A DNA stretch of 64,000 bases from contig OX438754.1 of assembly GCA_949316235.1 (NCBI GenBank), forward strand, positions 7,797,501 through 7,861,500, in the 5' to 3' direction. A program made the position numbers and the translations under genes. The stretch comes from Oegoconia quadripuncta (Eukaryota > Arthropoda > Insecta > Lepidoptera > Autostichidae). Positions 10,923-21,700 of the stretch are shown piece by piece; position 1 is the stretch's first letter; the number at the start of each line of letters is the position of its first letter. The notes under the pieces are model-generated. The model saw only the letters and a program-made list of their open reading frames with translations. It searched no databases and had not been told where the DNA came from.

Positions 10923-11163
10923 GGTAAAGCGTTTCCCCGCGTCAAAAAAAAATTGTGCTGCCTTCTAATATATAGAGTTAAATCAACCTGGGAACTATTA
11001 TTTCAATGCATTGGCATGCGTTTATACACGTAATTACTATATTTTTAAATGATGTCAACGTTCTGATATAGCAATCTTTGGTCACGGTGTAGCCTTCGAG
11101 GTTTACCTTCAAAAATCTCAGGTAGGTACGTGACACTTTAGGGTACATATATATTATATATGT
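10923..11163. other. No recognised feature
   Basis: AT-rich sequence without a convincing frame. A stretch near 10965-11060 resembles a diverged, inverted copy of part of the 2880-2970 sequence (it contains AAATCAACCTGGGAACTATT, the complement of the 2930s), so it is probably repeat-derived. Confidence 0.4.
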
Positions 11164-11706
11164 ATGGAAAGTGGTATATCCTCCCGCCGCGATTTAGATT
11201 TTTCTTCAAAGTTTCCGCGCACTACGATAATATATTATAACTTTCATCGTGCGCGGAAACTTTGAAATAAAATCTAAATTGCGGCGGGAGGTTATATCAC
11301 TTTCCATAGAATTTCTATTTCCAAAAAAATCAATCAGACGTTTAGGGTCCCGCCAACACAAACCAATGATCATTTTTTAAATTAATATAACCAAATATAT
11401 GTATACACTTAAATAATATTTTAGTAGGATTGTTTTTGTAGTCCCGCAGTAGTGTAGTGGTATAGTAGTAGTAGTGCCACAGATTACTAATAAGTTACTA
11501 ACGTAAGTAGTGCGCGGAAACTTTGAAGAAAAATCTAAATCGCGGCGGGAGGACATATCACTTTCCATAGAATTTCGATTTCCAAAAAAATCAATCAGAC
11601 GTTTAGGTTCCCGCGAACACAAATCAATGATCATTTTTTAAATTAATATAACCAAATATATGTATACACTTAAATAATATTTTAGTAGGATTGTTTTTGT
11701 AGTCCC
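11164..11706. repeat. Inverted and direct repeat cluster (GCGGCGGGAGG motif)
   Basis: A 60 bp module containing CCTCCCGCCGCGATTTAGAT (11164-11225) is followed by its reverse complement (11248-11306), forming a hairpin. The stretch 11250-11450 is then repeated directly at 11510-11706. No coding sequence. It looks like a foldback element with a partial second copy. Confidence 0.65.
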
Positions 11707-12177
11707 GTAAATCCCGGTACCTAGTAGCGAAGTTTTCGAGTGTCAAATACGATCCCGCGATCAAATCCTCTAGTCATAGGGTATACCCCAGCATTTCTCT
11801 CTTTTTTTGATTTGGATCTTACAAATAGTGCGGCGTAATTTATGCGTTCCTGAGATATTTGCAAACACCAAATTCTGTCAGGGTAACGTTAATCTGGCAG
11901 ATTCTTTTTTAATTCCTGGACTTAGCGAAATAAAAATAGCTTACAATGTAGGAGATGCACACCCAGGGGGTGAGCCCGTCACCGTTAAAACGTGCAAGTC
12001 TGTATAGATGTTTTTTGGTGGAAACTTCCTTAGTCGCCTTTTCATATTCCCCACAAGTGATTTTTTTTCGATAATTAGACAAGTCGCGTTTTGCGGGACT
12101 ATTTTACTAACCATTCCAATTCGGAATTACAACTACAATATTGGAACGGTCCCGCAGAATCCGGGAAGTATGACCAC

Positions 12178-12262
12178 CTTATGCTGAAGAAATTAGAGAA
12201 ATAAGACCTGGCTGTATGGGCTTAGATCCCTTTGCCTTCTCCGAGAGGAGAGAATAAAACAA
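12178..12262 (+). repeat. Repeat shared with the 56.6-58.2 kb cluster
   Basis: This stretch contains CTTAGATCCCTTTGCCTTCT followed by CCGAGAGGAG, also present at 57888-57918 (+) and inverted at 56640-56720. It lies about 140 bp upstream of the prefoldin start codon, so it could overlap that gene's promoter or 5' UTR, but no function is shown. Confidence 0.55.
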
Positions 12263-12396
12263 AAAAAAATCGATCGAGTTACCTATCGAGTCGACTGACT
12301 GCGACACGGCGAGCGACATTTTATTCATTATCTGAGTAATCTGTGATTTTATTTCTAACATAAAAAGTAACATCGGCACTTGATATTTTAATCAAA

Positions 12397-12765
12397 ATGG
12401 CTGAGGCAATACAAAAGAAGTTGCAAAAGGAACTGGATATTTTCAATGGAGTGCAAAAAGAATATCATAAGGCAGTGGCTCAAAAGCATCAATTAGATAG
12501 CCAATTAAATGAAAATAAAGCTGTAAAAGAAGAATTGATGTTGCTGAAAAAAGACTCCGAAGTGTACAAACTTATTGGGCCAGTTTTGGTGAAGCAAGAT
12601 CTAGAAGAAGCCAGACAAAATGTTGCAAAACGTATGGAATATATAAGCAAAGAAATGAAAAGGACTGATGACCACATTTCTGCGTTAGAAAATAAACAAG
12701 AAGCTTTACAGGATAACGTCAATAAACTAAAAACTGATCTTGCAAAACTGAAACTAAAAACTTGA
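12397..12765 (+). CDS. Pfdn6: Prefoldin subunit 6
   Basis: Encodes 122 residues of the beta-type prefoldin subunit 6. Prefoldin is a cytosolic hexamer that passes unfolded actin and tubulin to the CCT chaperonin. The protein is two long coiled coils joined by a beta-hairpin; the hairpin contains the family-typical VYKLIGPVLVKQ (about residues 55-68), and the N terminus MAEAIQKKLQ matches the animal family. Length is near the usual 120-130. The ATG has a good context (ATCAAAATGG) and an in-frame start nearby is absent. The gene is a single exon. AATAAA-like signals follow near 13020. Its neighbours are repeats upstream and AT-rich DNA downstream, so no operon-like link is implied. Confidence 0.95.
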   Translation: MAEAIQKKLQKELDIFNGVQKEYHKAVAQKHQLDSQLNENKAVKEELMLLKKDSEVYKLIGPVLVKQDLEEARQNVAKRMEYISKEMKRTDDHISALENKQEALQDNVNKLKTDLAKLKLKT

Positions 12766-13680
12766 AACATGTGAATGAAATCAACCCTAATTTCTAATGC
12801 TTAAATATACTTACTCCGCTTATTATTTTAAATATAGTAACATTAATTTTGTCAATATATATTTTATTTCACATGGCTCTGTCTTATTCACTGATTCATA
12901 CAAAATTACTACTTACCACTTCAGTGACATTTGGATGGATAAAATCATTCAAGGGAAATTTTTAATGATATTTACAGATATAATAAAATATATTCACAGA
13001 TTTAGTTGAAAACAAAAACAATAAAATAAATGCACCACTTGATGTTATTTAATGCTACAGCAGGCCATTCTGTTAGTGGCATAATCATAACAATACAGGC
13101 TAATGCAATTGGGATACAAGATTAACTTTAAGTTATTCATCATTGTCTGCATCCTTGATTCCCTAGTTCTAATATAGATTTTTACTTATATAATTGTTCA
13201 TATATTCATGAAATTGCTTTCAAAATTTATTACATGCAAAAAACAGAATCAATTGTGCCTGAGCAACACTAATTCTGATGTTTTAGGTGTCTCTGTATCA
13301 TGAGACTACTGTATTCATTTATACAAGACTAGGGGCCCACCCCTCTCATCAAGTATTGTAAATCAAAAGCTGCTTATATTGTGTTCATTTGTTTTATTAT
13401 TAATTTTAAGATTTCTGAATAAACCACATTTTTTGTAGTATTTCCTCATGGAATAAAACTGCATTAATTATCTCACATTTTTCTTTTCTCAAGTCAACCC
13501 TAACATATTTATACCTAGAGATTATATTGATGTTAAATAAAAAATTGTAATTGGAAATTGTAGTCTCTTAAATTGAAAGGGTAAATCAGTTGACTATCTT
13601 ATCTGAAACAGCCAGAACACATCAATGCTACCTCAACTTTGCTGCTTAGATAAGATGGTAGCAGCTGGCCAGTTTAAATA
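12766..13680. other. Prefoldin 6 3' flank; no further gene seen
   Basis: AT-rich. The 3' UTR of prefoldin 6 probably ends after the AATAAA at about 13020. Short open frames here have no recognisable similarity. Confidence 0.5.
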
Positions 13681-14536
13681 TTATATATGATTTAAAACTT
13701 TTTAACAAAAACCGACTTCACCGAAAAAAACCTACAAATTAAAAAATAATTTAATGAAATGCTCGTATTTTTTTAAGTTTTTTTTTCACCTTTTAGTGCT
13801 TGGCAATCTCCTTGATTATTTTTGTGCGATTTTGACCCTTCTCGCTCCTTTAAAATAAATTCGAACGCTCATTTTAAAGTTACAGCAATTTTGTTAAACA
13901 CAGTAAATGCTCGTAAAGAGTAATAATTATGTCATCCAAGTAAATTAAACAATAGATTTTCATATTTTTTACGTGGTTCCAAAGGTACTCGTCCGAGTTA
14001 ATGAAATTTTTGTGGGACCAATTTGAGAGGTCCCCTTTTCCAACCGAAATATAATCATGCCTGTTACGATGTAATATTCAAGATTTTTTAAGAGCCGCTA
14101 CACACGGCTACATGTCAAGCTTTGCATAATCAACATGAGCTGGCCATGCGACGCTATGGGTGTTTCAATCTACGCGAGGTCTATTTATGCTATGCCGTGT
14201 GTATGTAGTCTCCACTTAACAATTTCTTCTTGTTCACATCTTTTTAGTTCGACGTTCATATGCAGTCGGGTTTTTTGGTTTCATAAATTATTTTTTTTTG
14301 ATTCGACTGTTTCATTATGTAATAGTTTATAAAAGTCTACACTAGATGCAAACCAAATGTATTATCATAATACTAGCTATCAATAGCAGTTAAAACAATA
14401 TATTACAGGAGATTAGATGTGGCAAGTACAATTCGCATATAAATTTTTAACCGACTGCCCGGCCAGGAGGGTAAAGTTTTTCAGGTATGTAGATTTCTAT
14501 TTATCTCATGTAGTCTAAACCGCTTGATCGCCTCCT
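13681..14536. other. Intergenic, repeat-like, no gene
   Basis: Contains an AACAAAAACCGACTTCACCG stretch (about 13702) like the ACCGACTTCAAAAAAGGAGG motif near 21770, suggesting decayed copies of the same repeat family. Nothing coding is seen. Confidence 0.4.
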
Positions 14537-14861
14537 CCGAGTCCGTGGCTCAATGTAAACAACATTGGGTTTACGATTCGGAGGTCGCGGGTTCGATCCC
14601 AGCGGGGTACATGTTTAATTAAGTACTCGGTTTGGTTGGTGGTAGGGCATTTTAAATGTCCGCCTGGCTAGCTACCACCATCTTATATAAATCTGCCGCC
14701 AAGCAGCAATGTTAATAGCATTGTTGTGTTCCGGTTGTCAAAGATAGCCAGTCCCCCAAATGTGTTGGGATTTCCGGGTCAGTACGCTTCCACATTCGAC
14801 CTCATCTTCACTTAACATCAGGTGTGATTGAGGTCAAGTACGAACTCGTCGTGCATAAAAA
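14537..14861 (+). mobile_element. tRNA-derived SINE (type A), most complete copy
   Basis: A box TGGCTCAATG near 14548 and B box GGTTCGATCCC near 14590 define a tRNA-like head. A body containing GGTAGGGCATTTTAAATGTC follows, and a tail GACCTCATCTTCACTTAACA ends in a run of A. It serves as reference for the copies at 3767, 5440/10786 and the tails at 36238 and 36331. Confidence 0.75.
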
Positions 14862-15789
14862 AAATCCTTGTTAAGTGCAAGCTGTTGTTAGTTTCGTATC
14901 GATCCCTACAGTGTCATAGGGATCACACTTGTAATTAGACATTGTACACATTTTATATTAACAAATCAAATACAAAATATCCTGGATTTTTTGGTTTTTA
15001 AATATTTATATTGTTATATTTATCCACTAGGTCCGCATATATGAAATCTCAATAAAACAATATGTATATATAAAAAGTATATTTTATTTAACTAACTAAA
15101 TAGAATAGAATTTATACACTAAATAAATAATGGCACTTTGAAGGAATATCGTTGTACCAATGTAATATATTTTTTTGGAATGTCATTCATAATAACAATA
15201 TGTATATGAAAATAGCAAAGTTTCAAAATATTTCAATTTAATTAAAATTGCTCGTAAATTTTAAAGAATATTTAAGAAATTATTCTAAGATATAAATAAT
15301 TTTAGGAATGTTTATAATCATCATCATAATTCGTAAGCATGTTAAAATACTTTATACTTCTAGAGCTATCTGCTCGATTCCAGTTCTCAATGGAACTAGG
15401 TTTTTGAAAAGAATTATGTTTACAATTTATTTAGATTAATTCTTTAGATTTTCACAAATGACATCATAAGAATATGATTCAGCTATAAAAGTGATCGCCA
15501 TAAAAATAATACAATCGTCACCAAATACAATCACGTCATTCATAAAATAATTTTAATAGCAAGAGTAACTCGTAGTAACAACACATTTTCAATTTGTGTA
15601 AATGTAAAAATCATTTATTGTGTCAAAAACAGAGTTACAATATAAGCAATAAGTTAGCCCTGGTCCCCACACTAGGATTCCCCGTGTTGTTACCCACATT
15701 AGTCTATTCCCTATATTGTCTAGCGAAATGGCACGCAATGTTTTAAAAAAATAATATGAAAATGTAACACTAGATACGACAATCATTTA
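14862..15789. other. AT-rich intergenic DNA, nothing recognised
   Basis: No supported gene. The 65-codon open frame at 15589-15786 is without any recognisable feature. Confidence 0.45.
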
Positions 15790-15970
15790 ACATTATTTAT
15801 AATCATTCTCACCCCACTGCTGGGTATGGACCTCTTCTTAGGCCAATTCTCACGCGCATCTAGTGAGATCCCGTCAATTTTACGGTGTCATTGGACCAAC
15901 GGGTCGTCTCTTGATTGACTCTCACTCTGTGATTTATTTTCGTCTACCGTCCACCGGCACCGACCGTCGT
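15790..15970 (-). mobile_element. LINE (RTE-type) 3' end remnant
   Basis: The complement includes a stretch like the conserved C-terminal coding end of insect RTE-type LINEs, ending in CCCAGCAGTGGGGTGAGAAT, a common signature of lepidopteran LINE 3' ends. It is heavily decayed and contains stops. Confidence 0.45.
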
Positions 15971-16426
15971 TTTGTCTATTGGCTAAACTAGATTATTAAT
16001 AAAAGGGAATTAGAAATAGAATCATATTATTATCATGTCAAAAATTAACAAAAATATAAACTTATAACGTCCATCCATAATTACAATAACAGTATCATTC
16101 GATACCTTATGCGATGGTGTGTGTAGGTAGATTAGGTGTATAATCTAATACAATATGAGTATTCCCTTGGTAGAAGATGTTGACTTTCCCATAGAAAATT
16201 ATTAGGTGATCTCGTGCAAAGAGACCAATCTTTTGTGTACAAAAATTGTTGCATAGAAGTAAAATTGAGACTTGTTCTATCTAAGCTACAAGCTCTCAAA
16301 TCATCTAGCACATAATATCAAATTTACTTTTCTATTATACTCCCTTTCATATGCTGTGTAAAAAAATTTGCGTGTTTATCACTTGCTTTTCATATTATAG
16401 TTTGTAGTGACACGAATTTAACTAAT
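15971..16426. other. AT-rich DNA, nothing recognised
   Basis: No gene or clear repeat found. Confidence 0.4.
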
Positions 16427-16850
16427 TTAATACAAGCCTTTTGTATCACATCAACAGTCTATACAAAGTCCTTCCATCCCGTAATCCATCCCTTTTATTG
16501 AGTTTTGTATACCTATCCGAAAAATATGTTGTAAAAAATATATAGTTCTCCTATCTCTTAAACACTAATATAATCTCATCGTTTAATACGACTTTGGACA
16601 CAAGGCACACTACAAAATGGCATATCCTGTTTTATAAGGAAACAGGCGCTCAGCAAGCTCTTGCCTCACATTCGACCGGAGCAAATGAAACAGTATACGT
16701 GCCAATGTAGATTGCTCCACGAGACTCCCTGTTGCTCTGGGCCAATCATAGCTCCGCGTACGCTGTATAGCTTCGCGTGAAAATGAACGTAGAAGTTAAG
16801 GCACACTGACAGTCCGGTCTTGTCGTTCGGCACTTGTTTCTAAGCTTCTT
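16427..16850 (-). pseudogene. Decayed duplicate of the 3' end of Tes
   Basis: About 420 bp matches 16990-17408, the 3' flank plus the third LIM domain of Tes, about 565 bp further along. Alignment in the LIM3 frame shows TGC changed to TGA at 16666-16668, loss of several zinc-ligand cysteines (the first CxxC pair reads LYSVR), and a stop one codon later than in Tes. It has no upstream LIM or PET coding sequence. It is therefore a non-functional tandem duplicate of genomic DNA (3' UTR included), not a retrocopy. Confidence 0.85.
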
Positions 16851-17151
16851 ATTGTGTAACTTAAGGTAATGACCTAAATCGCCATCTCCTTCGCCTTTAG
16901 GCGAATTTGAAAAGGCCTTTGTATTGGTCGAATTTGGCAGTAGGCGCTGCAGTCCATTACCACTGAAGTTAGACAATAAAGGGGCTGAACAAATTTAATC
17001 GAATTTTGTATCACATAAACAAATTACAAAGTCCTTGCCTCTCCCAATCCATGATTTACATCCCTTATATTTACTTTTGTAAACCTACCCGAAAAATATG
17101 TTGTAGCAAAATATATAGTTGTCATATCTCTTAAACACTAATATAATCATG

Positions 17152-18747
17152 TCATTTAATACGACTTTGGACACAAGGCACACTGCAAAATGGCATCTCC
17201 TGTTTGACAAGGAAACGGCCGCTTAGCAAGCTCTTGCCGCACATTCTACCGGAGCAAACGAAGCAGTCTACGTGCCAATGTAGGTTGCTCCACGAGACTC
17301 CCTGTTGCTCCGGGCCGATCACACCCCCGCAGGCGCGGCATCTCTCCGCGTGGAACTGATCGTAGCAGTTAAGGCACACTGGCAGACCGGTCTTGTCGTC
17401 TGGCACGTATTTCTGACCGCCCAGAGGCGCGTCGCAGTGGTAGCAACAGAAATGTTGTACATGGAATGCTCTCCCCTCGGCTGCTGTGTAAGGTCGTGTA
17501 AATATCAACTCATCGCAACCAGCGCAACGAGGTATCTCCAACACGTTAGCCAAATCTCTGGCGCAGAAAATATCGCTCTTGTAAAAGAAGTAGACGAGAT
17601 CGGCCAACAGTTCCCCACATTTGCTGCAAGTGAAGCATTGCGGGTGCCATATGGCTTCTTGCCCAGCCCTCTCGGCTTTTACGGCTACTTCGCCTGCGAA
17701 CATTGATTTCTCGCAGCGTTGGCAGGGCACGCCTTCGTTGTAAAGTTTTCTGTTGAACTCTACTTCGTCGGGAGTCAAAGATATGTCAGCAAATTGATTA
17801 AGTATCGGTTCAATCTGATCATTGTAATTGTTTTGGGGTTCAAAGCCAGTGTCATTGGTTAGTTGTCTGTTATCAAGTGAATTATTACTCCAGTCCGTAG
17901 CAGTAGTAGGAGGTAACGCACCTGGATATGTACTATAGTTAGGCAAAGGCGGTGGCGGAAGATCTTCCTCTGAATGGGTCCTGAGATATTCTCGGAGAGG
18001 AGCAGTCTGCTGGGGTTCAACTTGGTTAATTGGCTTTGTAGTAGTGGAATATTGTGGATTGATCTTTGTTGAACAAATGGTTGCGCTATGTTCTGGAGTT
18101 GTAGGCTCATGCTTCCAGCTCCATATTTCACCATTAGGAGCAAATATTGAACCTTTTTGAATCCTGCATTCCAGTAGCTTTGCTGTGCCCACAACATTAT
18201 TGTTGCTAGTTGGCCACAAGTCGGGGACAACTTGCGCGGCTAGAGCTTTATTAGCAAATTCAGTGGTTTCCAATTTAAATTGAGGGTTTTTATTGTATTC
18301 ATCACGAAAGAGTTTTATTGGCTGTAAGTATACATCATTGGTGACAGGCATGTTCAGATCGTTTAAATTTTTGAGGAGTTTATCATATACAGGGCCATGC
18401 TCAACAGCACTCTTGATTCGGTCAGACTCAATACGCATAATTTGAAGCTTATCTTTTACAATTCGACTGAGTATGGGGCTTGATTTGTAATCTGGCAAGT
18501 TGGCAGCACTGCTTACAACATTGCCCTGAGAATCCAAAACTAGTTTTTTGTCAGACGTATTCTTAGGAACTATGTTGTACTTAACACCTCTTGAGATATT
18601 GGAAATTTTCAAAGGCAAGGCATAAGACTTGGGGGCAGAGTGTGATTTGCTGTTCTCCACTGAATATACTTCTCCACTTTGAAGCGGGCCTACTCTCACG
18701 ACGTTACCCATGCCCACAACGTGATCTTTTATACGCGTAATGTATTC
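17152..18747 (-). CDS. Tes: Tes exon 5: PET end, linker and LIM1-3
   Basis: The acceptor TTTCTTTTGCAG precedes GAATACATTACG at 18747. The apparent start codon further out (18753) is a TTG inside the splice site and is not a real start. The exon encodes 531 residues and ends in TGA at 17152-17154. All three LIM domains are uninterrupted in this one exon. Confidence 0.92.
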   Translation of the reverse strand, partial: EYITRIKDHVVGMGNVVRVGPLQSGEVYSVENSKSHSAPKSYALPLKISNISRGVKYNIVPKNTSDKKLVLDSQGNVVSSAANLPDYKSSPILSRIVKDKLQIMRIESDRIKSAVEHGPVYDKLLKNLNDLNMPVTNDVYLQPIKLFRDEYNKNPQFKLETTEFANKALAAQVVPDLWPTSNNNVVGTAKLLECRIQKGSIFAPNGEIWSWKHEPTTPEHSATICSTKINPQYSTTTKPINQVEPQQTAPLREYLRTHSEEDLPPPPLPNYSTYPGALPPTTATDWSNNSLDNRQLTNDTGFEPQNNYNDQIEPILNQFADISLTPDEVEFNRKLYNEGVPCQRCEKSMFAGEVAVKAERAGQEAIWHPQCFTCSKCGELLADLVYFFYKSDIFCARDLANVLEIPRCAGCDELIFTRPYTAAEGRAFHVQHFCCYHCDAPLGGQKYVPDDKTGLPVCLNCYDQFHAERCRACGGVIGPEQQGVSWSNLHWHVDCFVCSGRMCGKSLLSGRFLVKQEMPFCSVPCVQSRIK

Positions 18748-21700
18748 CTGCAAAAGAAATTTTTAATATTTGAATATAAAAGACAATATAAACAACCGCC
18801 TCAGTGAGGCAAAATAAACATCGGATTTACAAAACGGAGGTCGAGAGTTCGTATCCCATCGAATTGCATGCTTGGTACAACGAAACCAAAAGGAGGGTAA
18901 TGTATTCACCACGTCTATATCAATGGTTTATAAATAACTATCTAAATAAAATCTTTAAAAAAATATCACAACCCGACCAATCTATCTGTTAGATTCGTAC
19001 TGATCCGGGAAGTGCCATAGAGTATTGTTGAATAAATGTTTTTCTTTCTTTCTTTCTTTTTCTTTTATTATATCGTCATGATTAATTTAATATGGCCGAC
19101 GCAATATAGCAGCCATTTTGTCACATTTGACAACGAATATTTAGAACACCCCATCGGAGATCACAGTTCTCGATGAAAAATGTCTAAATAAGAATTATAA
19201 AAACCGGGCTATAAATGGACCTAATTCAGAGTGGCCGCTAATTATAATTAGCTTTAGTTGACAGCCGCTAAACACCTTTGCTATTCTGAAATGTCTGTCA
19301 AAATCAAATGGTAGGACTAAATTGAATATGACGTTTCTAATTTTAAACGGCTAACTCAACTTAGACTTAGCGGCTCAAAAGCTATTCTAGGATGGCCATT
19401 TTAGGATGAAATAAGAACTGTCATCGCTAATTTTAGTCGGGACCTCCAGACGTGCCACTTAAAATTAAATTGTATGTAAATACGTCAATTTGAATATGGT
19501 TTGAATACTAGTTGTCAAAAATGGAACGTAGAGACAAAAAATGAAAAAATATTATTCTCTAACCGTGGTGATTCCTTTTGCGCTTGCTTAAATGTATCTG
19601 GAATGTGCTCCGCTGTCTTTTGTTTGTGTTCTATTGTGTTCTTGTGCCCGCTTATCATCAAATGATAGCACAGATAGCAGTAAATTGTCAAATGCCGCGA
19701 AAATTATGTAAAATGTGGAGAGAAAGTTGAAAATTACAAAAAATAAATATAATAAACGTGTGTAAGATCTTAAAAAAGTAAGATTTAATCATAAAAAGTA
19801 ATAAAATATGGAATTAATATCGATATCATTCATTCATTCGGTCACATGATTTTTAAAATGGTAACACACATCCAATTCAACCTATCCAAAACTTAGCCCA
19901 CCACAGACAACTTAGCCGGTGTTTAAAACCTTTCTTAATTTAGTTGGATGACCGTTTTGGAATAACAAATGGTTTAGCTAAGATTAAAATCCGCGTAAAA
20001 TTTGATAAAAACAAGACGAAATATAAAAGGAATGTGAAAGGCGAGCATTCATGTGATTTCACGCCCACAGTCCGTGTCTCGTCACACAGACGCGCGGAGT
20101 TGCTATGGTATATCGAATTACACTACTCCGAAACACGTTTGACCGAAGAACGGTTGATAGAATTCCGAGTACATTGCGGAGTTTGTTCACCATTAAAATT
20201 TTTAATTAAAACCAACTCCTTTTACGTTACCTCATCAATTTGTCTCCTTACTGAGGTTTGCTGGAAGCGATCTCTTATAGAGATAAGCTCGCCTTTTGTA
20301 TATTTTAATATTCTCCTGTTTTTTGTTTTGCTTTACGTGTATGCTTATATACAATAGTGTTAAATAAATAAATAAACTCCGCAATGTACTTGGAATTCGA
20401 TCAACCGTTCTTCGGTCAAACGTTTTTCGGGGTAGTGTAATTCGGTATATCATACACAGGTCCAGTCGCGCAGATCTAGCCTTTTGGTTCGATATTCAGT
20501 ATCGGAACGTTACAAATTTCGAATGCGTCTCTGTTCACGAAAATCGCAACTAAATCTCGAACCATTTAGACCGTCCCCAGAGATCGATCCTTTTTGTTGT
20601 CGAAATATTACACAAAATATTTACAGTGTGGTCCGATTTCTCCTGATCAGTGGCGTCGTGCCGAGCAGCGGGTGTGACGTCATGGGGCGGCAGCTGCGTG
20701 CGCAGCTGGGCACGTCGCCTGCGCGCCGCCTCAGAGCCAGACACCGGCGCCAGTTCGCCGAGGCAAGACATGTACTCGGACACCTAGAAACGTGATGAGT
20801 TAACACCAATGATATTTTTCTTCTTCAATTTAAAAGATATGCTTCTTGTCTGTGAAGTATTGACCACGTCTTTGCTTTCCGCCCTCGATTAACCTCTACG
20901 ACACGACATTCACCTTTTCTTTTACATAATTGAAGGAAAGAGAGGATACTTTGACCAATGATATGAGGTATAAATATGATATGTTCCTAGTAGTGGCATT
21001 AGGACAGATAGTTAAGGCGCTGAATAGAGCCAATGACCTTGAGCAATGGATACGCCCACTTAATGTTCGATAAAGCAGCGCTGCGTCTGCGACACGGTCA
21101 TTATGCGTACGGTCAGACGAGTCGACCTTACGGGAAACCTTCTTGCGAACTGAACTTTGAGTTAGAGCTCTCCTAAATGCAACAGGTGGCGCTGTACGCG
21201 AAATAAAAAACAACACAAAATAATAATATAACAAGGATGATTTATTGAAATATAAATGTATAGGTATTCATAGAATGTTTTCAAAAATAAGTTTGGGACC
21301 AGAATGTTTCAGACACGGCGAAATAAATAAATAAAAAGTGTTATTTTTAAACGACTTCAAAAAAGGAGTATGTACACCGATATCTCCGAGACTTGGCGGT
21401 TGATTCACATGGTTCTTTTTGTGAAATGAAAGGGGATACCGTCGAGTTGGTCCCATTGTAATTTCAGCGCAATCGGTCCAGTAGTTTTTGTGTAATCATG
21501 GTAAATATCAGAATGGCATTACATATTTAGACGATTGCGTAGTTTTTACACAGGGAAACTAAGTAGATACAGTTTGGGTTTGTATGGAAAAAGTGTAGAC
21601 TAGATCGGTGTGATTATCAGCAATAAATATGACAAATCGAAGATCATCAGGTCGAGCTGGTACACCCGAACTGCCCATTTAACCTGTAGGAGCGAGAAGG

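Noticed and set aside
18748..18753. Start codon of the long LIM frame
   Set aside because: It is a TTG within the splice acceptor TTTTGCAG; PET homology continues in the upstream exon.
19037..19065. TTTC tract as a functional splice element for Tes
   Set aside because: It is on the + strand as a SINE tail about 290 bp from the exon and in the wrong orientation for a Tes polypyrimidine tract.
19944..20357. 137-codon + strand frame
   Set aside because: It runs through an inverted repeat arm and a LINE 3' tail, so it is a chance frame in repeats.
20484..20795. 103-codon + strand frame over the GC-rich patch
   Set aside because: It is the antisense of Tes exon 4, which has clear PET homology and splice sites.
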